In this document: one piece after another, positions 60,255 to 64,000 of the stretch
Layout of the letters: the number at the start of each line of letters is the position of its first letter
Position numbering within the stretch: position 1 is the first letter of the stretch
NCBI RefSeq assembly: GCF_012935325.2
Contig: NZ_JABBYG020000025.1
Span: 1-64,000 of the forward strand
From: Paenibacillus sp. PL91
Lineage (GTDB): Bacteria > Bacillota > Bacilli > Paenibacillales > Paenibacillaceae
Direction: 5' to 3'
DNA: 64,000 bases
The notes under the pieces: model-generated
Seen by the model: the letters and a program-made list of their open reading frames with translations, nothing else
The model's database searches: none
What the model was told of the DNA's origin: nothing
Translations under genes and position numbers: made by a program

Positions 60255-61253
60255 TTAAAAGGTTACAATCACTTTTCCTTCGGAGTGACCAGTAGAAACT
60301 TTAATTAAAGCCTTGTTAATGTCATCAAAATTATAAACTGAATCTATAGCGGGCTTAATATCTTCATCCTCAACTAGTTTCGTCAGTTCTTGTAATTGCC
60401 TGCCATTGGCGGACACGAATAAGAAGCGATATTCTTTATTCTGTTTAGCTGCTAATCGATCTAAACGAGCACCTACTAAACCAAACAATAGCTTTTTCCA
60501 TAGTGGAAAATTATTTTCAGCAGCAAAGCGGTAATTGGGTACAGCTTTCAATGATACCAATTTCCCTAGGGGTTTGAGAATAGCAAGTTCCGTTTTAATT
60601 TCTTTTGTACCCAATGTATCAATAACATAATCGATATTAGAGAGCAAATCAAAATAATTTTCCTCTTTATAGTTAATGAATTGATCAGCGCCGATGGACA
60701 GTGTGCGTGATCTCCCTCTTTCACTGCCGCTCGTAATCACATATAACCCCATCGATTTGGCAATCGGGATTGCCATCGTACCAAAGCCGCCGGTTCCTCC
60801 AGGAATAAATAGCTTTTTATCGGGCTGAACATGAAGTACATCATGCAAGGCTTGATATGCAGTCAAAGCCGTGAGGGGTACCGCGGCGGCCTCAATAAAA
60901 GAAAGATTTTTAGGCATAACGGAAATCGCATCCTCATGAACTGCCGCATAATCAGCAAAAGCTCCGATTTTATTTATTGGTAGCCTCGTATAAACGGGAT
61001 CTCCAACCTTGAATTTCACAGCATCTTTTCCAACAGCCTCAATAACGCCGGATAGTTCGTTTCCTAAAGTTAAAGGGAAATCATAATCGGCAATCATGCG
61101 AATACTACCATTTAAAATAAGGATGTCTAAGGGATTTACACCTGCAGCTTTAACTTTGATAAGAACCTCATGGTTATTGATTTCCGGTATTTTTATATTG
61201 TTTATTTCTACTTGGATTTCTTTTGAATACTTTTTCATTTGTGCAGCTTTCAA
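60255..61253 (-). CDS. MDR-family NADPH:quinone/alcohol oxidoreductase
   Basis: Medium-chain dehydrogenase without structural zinc: 332 residues, GroES-like N-part (KAAGVNPLDILILNGSI..PLTLGNELSGVIEAVG in pieces) and Rossmann domain with FIPGGTGGFGTMAIPIAKS (about 140-158). This is the quinone-oxidoreductase-like subgroup acting on activated alkenes or quinones. TTG at 61253 gives the family start MKAAQMKKYSK and has AAAAGGAG 11 nt upstream; the ATG at 61277 overlaps that site. Tandem with an OYE reductase, suggesting enal/quinone detoxification. Confidence 0.88.
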   Translation of the reverse strand: MKAAQMKKYSKEIQVEINNIKIPEINNHEVLIKVKAAGVNPLDILILNGSIRMIADYDFPLTLGNELSGVIEAVGKDAVKFKVGDPVYTRLPINKIGAFADYAAVHEDAISVMPKNLSFIEAAAVPLTALTAYQALHDVLHVQPDKKLFIPGGTGGFGTMAIPIAKSMGLYVITSGSERGRSRTLSIGADQFINYKEENYFDLLSNIDYVIDTLGTKEIKTELAILKPLGKLVSLKAVPNYRFAAENNFPLWKKLLFGLVGARLDRLAAKQNKEYRFLFVSANGRQLQELTKLVEDEDIKPAIDSVYNFDDINKALIKVSTGHSEGKVIVTF

Positions 61254-61364
61254 TTCTTCATCTTCTCCTTTTCTCATTTATCTTAATTTCACATTCGTTT
61301 ATTGGAAAAATTGATGGCGTACTTTAACTTGTACGCCATCATAAAGCAATATCCATATTATTCT

Positions 61365-62447
61365 TTACTGTTGTTGAGATTGAAGTTCTCTCATCGTAGG
61401 GTAATCTGTGTAACCCTCGTTTCCGTTACCAGCGTACAATGTTTTACGATCTGCTTCATTCAAAGGAAAGCCTTCTTTAAGACGTTCAACTAAGTCCGGA
61501 TTAGCTAATGACCATACCCCGACTGGCGCCATATCAGCAAGGCCATTATCAATATCTACACTAAGATATTCTAGAGCCCGTCCAGCTCTATTGACTAATA
61601 ATGGATTTGGCCAGATGTTGCGAATTTCACGGAGCAGTGTTTCGTTCCCTAAATGCATAACATGGAGGTAAGCTAAATTATATTGAGCTAATTCTTTTAC
61701 AAGGTGAAGATAAACTTCAGGAGCGTGTTCGCCCTCATCAATTCCGTTAAGAGGTGTTCCCGGTGAAATACGGAAGCCTGTTCGTTCTGCTCCAATTTCT
61801 TCAACGATTGCTTTCGTTACTTCAATTGCAAAGCGAGCACGGTTCTCTATTGATCCACCGTATTTATCCGATCGTGTATTAGAATTCTCCCCAATAAATT
61901 GATTAATCAGATAACCATTTGCTCCATGAATTTCAACACCGTCAGCTCCTGCTTTAATTGCTGCCGCTGCTGCTTTCCGGAAGTCTGCAATTGTCGTCTG
62001 GATATCTTCTTCACTTAACTCTCTTGGAACGGGTATTTCCTGCATCCCTTTAGCCGTAAACATTTCAACACCGGGTGCGATCGCAGATGGTGCAACGGGT
62101 TGACGATGATGTGGTGTATTGTCGGGGTGCGAAACACGACCGACATGCATTAATTGGATAAATATAAATCCACCTGCTTCATGTACCGCATCCGTAACCT
62201 TTTTCCAACCTTCAATATGCTTTTCCGTATAGATGCCCGGTGACCTTAAGTAACCTTGACCATCATCAGAAGGTTGTGTGCCTTCAGTAATAATTAAACC
62301 CATCGATGCTCTTTGAGCATAATAATGGGAAGTTAGCTCTCCCGGCGTACCATCCTCTTGCGCTCTACTACGTGTCATTGGTGCCATCGCTAACCGATGG
62401 GGTAATTCCAGGTTGCCAATTTTCGTTTTGCTCCACAGTTTTTCCAT
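61365..62447 (-). CDS. Old-yellow-enzyme family alkene reductase (NemA-like)
   Basis: FMN-dependent reductase of alpha,beta-unsaturated carbonyls and nitro compounds. 360-residue TIM barrel with APMTRSRA (about 22-29), IQLMHVGRVSHP (about 97-108), GADGVEIHGANGYLINQFI (about 163-181; the HGAN segment replaces the HxxH pair) and NTRSDKYGGSIENRARF. Length and motifs match N-ethylmaleimide reductase/XenA-like enzymes. AGAGGGG 8 nt before the ATG at 62447. Likely acts with the MDR enzyme encoded downstream. Confidence 0.9.
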   Translation of the reverse strand: MEKLWSKTKIGNLELPHRLAMAPMTRSRAQEDGTPGELTSHYYAQRASMGLIITEGTQPSDDGQGYLRSPGIYTEKHIEGWKKVTDAVHEAGGFIFIQLMHVGRVSHPDNTPHHRQPVAPSAIAPGVEMFTAKGMQEIPVPRELSEEDIQTTIADFRKAAAAAIKAGADGVEIHGANGYLINQFIGENSNTRSDKYGGSIENRARFAIEVTKAIVEEIGAERTGFRISPGTPLNGIDEGEHAPEVYLHLVKELAQYNLAYLHVMHLGNETLLREIRNIWPNPLLVNRAGRALEYLSVDIDNGLADMAPVGVWSLANPDLVERLKEGFPLNEADRKTLYAGNGNEGYTDYPTMRELQSQQQ

Positions 62448-62503
62448 TTTTAAAACCCCTCTTTGAATTGAGTTTATTTTATTAACTCCAATGTTTCTTT
62501 CGA

Positions 62504-63289
62504 TTATCGCTCCACTTTAGCCTGTGCGGATCTGACCGCATTTGTCATGAGCTTGCGAGGCAGCAACCGCGGCAAGAACGCCATGAACTTGTTGCGCCCT
62601 CCTGTTATGATTAATGTCTTGCCCCGCAAGAATTCGCGATATCCTATGTCAGTAACCTGCCCAACCTCCATGACGCCGCTTCTAAACAGCTTTGAGGTGG
62701 CTAGCCCAGCACGATCGACAAAGCCAGTCGCTGTCGCTCCCGGACAGAGTGCGGACACAGTCACGCCTGTGCCGCGCAGCTCATTCTCCAAAGCCTCAGT
62801 GAACGATAGTACGTACGCTTTTGTCGCGTAGTAAACTGCCATCAGTGGTCCAGGAAAAAAAGCCACCAACGAAGCCACATTCAGCACGCCCCCTTGGTGC
62901 CTTTTGACCATATCCGGTAAGAACACCTTCGTCATTACAGTCAGAGCCTTGATATTAATGTCGATCATATTCATCTCTTGCTCCAGCTGTGTCTCCAAGA
63001 ATTCCCCGTACAAGCCGAAGCCCGCATTATTAACAAGAAAGTCGACGGTGATCCCTTTTTCTTTAAGCTCCCTGTAGATTTCCTCTGCCACGCCAGGAAA
63101 CGCAACATCTTTGGCGATGTATGTCGTTTGGACACGGTACTTTTTCCGATATTCCCTCGCGAGATCCACGAGCTTGTCCTCGCTGCGTGCGACCAGCACC
63201 AAGTCGTATCCGTCTTTGGCGAAACGATCCGCCAGCTCTTTTCCAATTCCGCCCGACGCTCCGGTAATTAGTACAGTTTTGCTCATCAT
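62504..63289 (-). CDS. Short-chain dehydrogenase/reductase
   Basis: 261-residue SDR: cofactor loop TGASGGIG (about 8-15), NNAG (about 87-90), active-site YYATKAY (about 152-158, Tyr/Lys) and PG-ATATGF (about 182-189). An Arg-rich position after beta2 (LVARSEDKL) suggests NADP. The ATG at 63289 overlaps the stop of the upstream SDR gene (ATGA), so both are coupled. The C-terminal basic tail (PRLLPRKLMTNAVR) resembles DltE/YqjQ-type SDRs. Confidence 0.88.
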   Translation of the reverse strand: MMSKTVLITGASGGIGKELADRFAKDGYDLVLVARSEDKLVDLAREYRKKYRVQTTYIAKDVAFPGVAEEIYRELKEKGITVDFLVNNAGFGLYGEFLETQLEQEMNMIDINIKALTVMTKVFLPDMVKRHQGGVLNVASLVAFFPGPLMAVYYATKAYVLSFTEALENELRGTGVTVSALCPGATATGFVDRAGLATSKLFRSGVMEVGQVTDIGYREFLRGKTLIITGGRNKFMAFLPRLLPRKLMTNAVRSAQAKVER

Positions 63290-63987
63290 TTAAGCTTTGG
63301 GTAAATAGCAGCTACACCGCCAGCGAGAGCACGCTGGAGTTGACGGCTCGGTTCATCAGCTAGAATTTCAAAGCTATCGGACTCTATTCCATCAATTGCA
63401 ATTTTTGCAATATCAGCAGGGTTGGACTTCGGAGCTTCAACGCCTGATGTCATGTCTGTATCCATAAAGCCCACATGCAAGCCAGCTACTCTCACATTTT
63501 GAGGATACAGATTTAAGCGCAACTCGTTCGTCATTGCCCACGCAGCCGCCTTTGCAGCCGAATAAGCGCCTTCACTCCCGCCACTACTGAACCATGATAA
63601 TGCGGAAAGGATATTCAGTATGGATCCCCCACCATTATTAATAAGAATAGGTGCGAAATTGCGAATCATGGATAATGTGCCAAAGAAGTGCGTATTAAAT
63701 TCCAACTGTATTTGATCGAGATCACCGTCAAGCAAAGTAGCTCCTGTAGCCGAGCCTGCATTGTTGATCAGAAGCGTAACATCTTGAGCGGCCATAGCAG
63801 CTGCCGCTACCTCTTGAGGGTTCGTAATATCAAGCTTTACAGGAATTGCACCGGGAATGTCAATGGACTGCGGATTTCTGGCTCCGGCATACACCTTAGC
63901 TCCTCTGGATAGAAGTTCAAGGGCGAGATGGCGACCAAAACCTCGGTTCGCGCCAGTGACAAATGCAACTTGTTGAGAAATATTCAT
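63286..63987 (-). CDS. Short-chain dehydrogenase/reductase
   Basis: 233-residue SDR: TGANRGFG (about 11-18), NNAG (about 75-78), catalytic Ser region ILSALSWF and YSAAKAA (about 141-147). The AGARNPQ segment after beta2 suggests NADP. GGAG precedes the ATG at 63987, and the gene is complete at the window edge. Cotranscribed with the second SDR through a 4-nt overlap. The substrates of the pair are unknown; with the OYE and MDR genes they form a reductase cluster. Confidence 0.88.
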   Translation of the reverse strand: MNISQQVAFVTGANRGFGRHLALELLSRGAKVYAGARNPQSIDIPGAIPVKLDITNPQEVAAAAMAAQDVTLLINNAGSATGATLLDGDLDQIQLEFNTHFFGTLSMIRNFAPILINNGGGSILNILSALSWFSSGGSEGAYSAAKAAAWAMTNELRLNLYPQNVRVAGLHVGFMDTDMTSGVEAPKSNPADIAKIAIDGIESDSFEILADEPSRQLQRALAGGVAAIYPKLK

Positions 63988-64000
63988 TTTTATGTGCTCC

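Noticed and set aside
1..64000. Catabolite-repression (cre) sites in front of the sugar operons
   Set aside because: No good match to the cre consensus was found by eye upstream of the three importers; a matrix scan would be needed to exclude weak sites.

Overview
The window looks like chromosome of a Paenibacillaceae-type Firmicute (Paenibacillus/Cohnella group). This is inferred from several traits seen together: strong AGGAGG-type ribosome binding sites with frequent GTG/TTG starts, three or more carbohydrate ABC importers that lack their own ATPase, YesM/YesN-type two-component pairs with AraC-type response regulators, a T-box leader, a KinB-like kinase and an ECF41 sigma factor. No rRNA, intact tRNA, CRISPR array, insertion sequence or complete prophage was found.

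Layout. 0-8.9 kb: a minus-strand alpha-L-fucoside locus in transcription order response regulator, histidine kinase, two permeases, lipoprotein, GH29 fucosidase. 9.1-13.5 kb: housekeeping membrane proteins (DUF421, DUF423), an MFS exporter, and asd behind a T-box. 13.7-18.5 kb: a GC-richer sugar ABC operon ending in a GntR/LacI-type regulator, with two matching palindromes upstream. 19-24 kb: an acetyltransferase, an FAD oxidoreductase overlapping an ECF41 sigma gene, and a DAO-type oxidoreductase. 24-32 kb: signalling and nucleic-acid genes of lower GC: a diguanylate cyclase, a P-loop kinase, a KinB-like kinase, a 39-residue membrane protein missed by length filters, a stand-alone RepB-type primase, a YfbR-like HD nucleotidase, a nucleotidyltransferase and a phosphatase. 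32-38 kb: an AraC regulator divergent from a CUT1 importer, followed by a PHP phosphatase and an MgtC-like protein. 38-46 kb: small enzymes, regulators and orphans in which four successive intergenic gaps, plus a solo half copy, carry the same kind of interspersed hairpin repeat. 44-53 kb: a GH43 enzyme, a YrdB-like protein with a twin palindromic operator, and a YesMN-controlled CUT1 importer split over two divergent units. 53-64 kb: two ArsR-centred stress-type clusters with related operators (one with a nonsense-disrupted SRPBCC gene and a 5'-truncated DoxX gene), then an APH-type kinase, MDR and OYE reductases and two overlapping SDRs.

How it works together. The window is dominated by sensing and import of oligosaccharides: surface lipoproteins capture sugars, paired permeases move them in (an ATPase such as MsmK must be encoded elsewhere), and cytoplasmic GH29/GH43 enzymes trim them. 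The second theme is redox and xenobiotic response under ArsR, LysR and ECF41 control. The most notable non-textbook signals are the interspersed repeat family, a sequence-level ECF41 promoter match, related palindromes around two ArsR genes, and the stand-alone primase next to nucleotide-acting genes.
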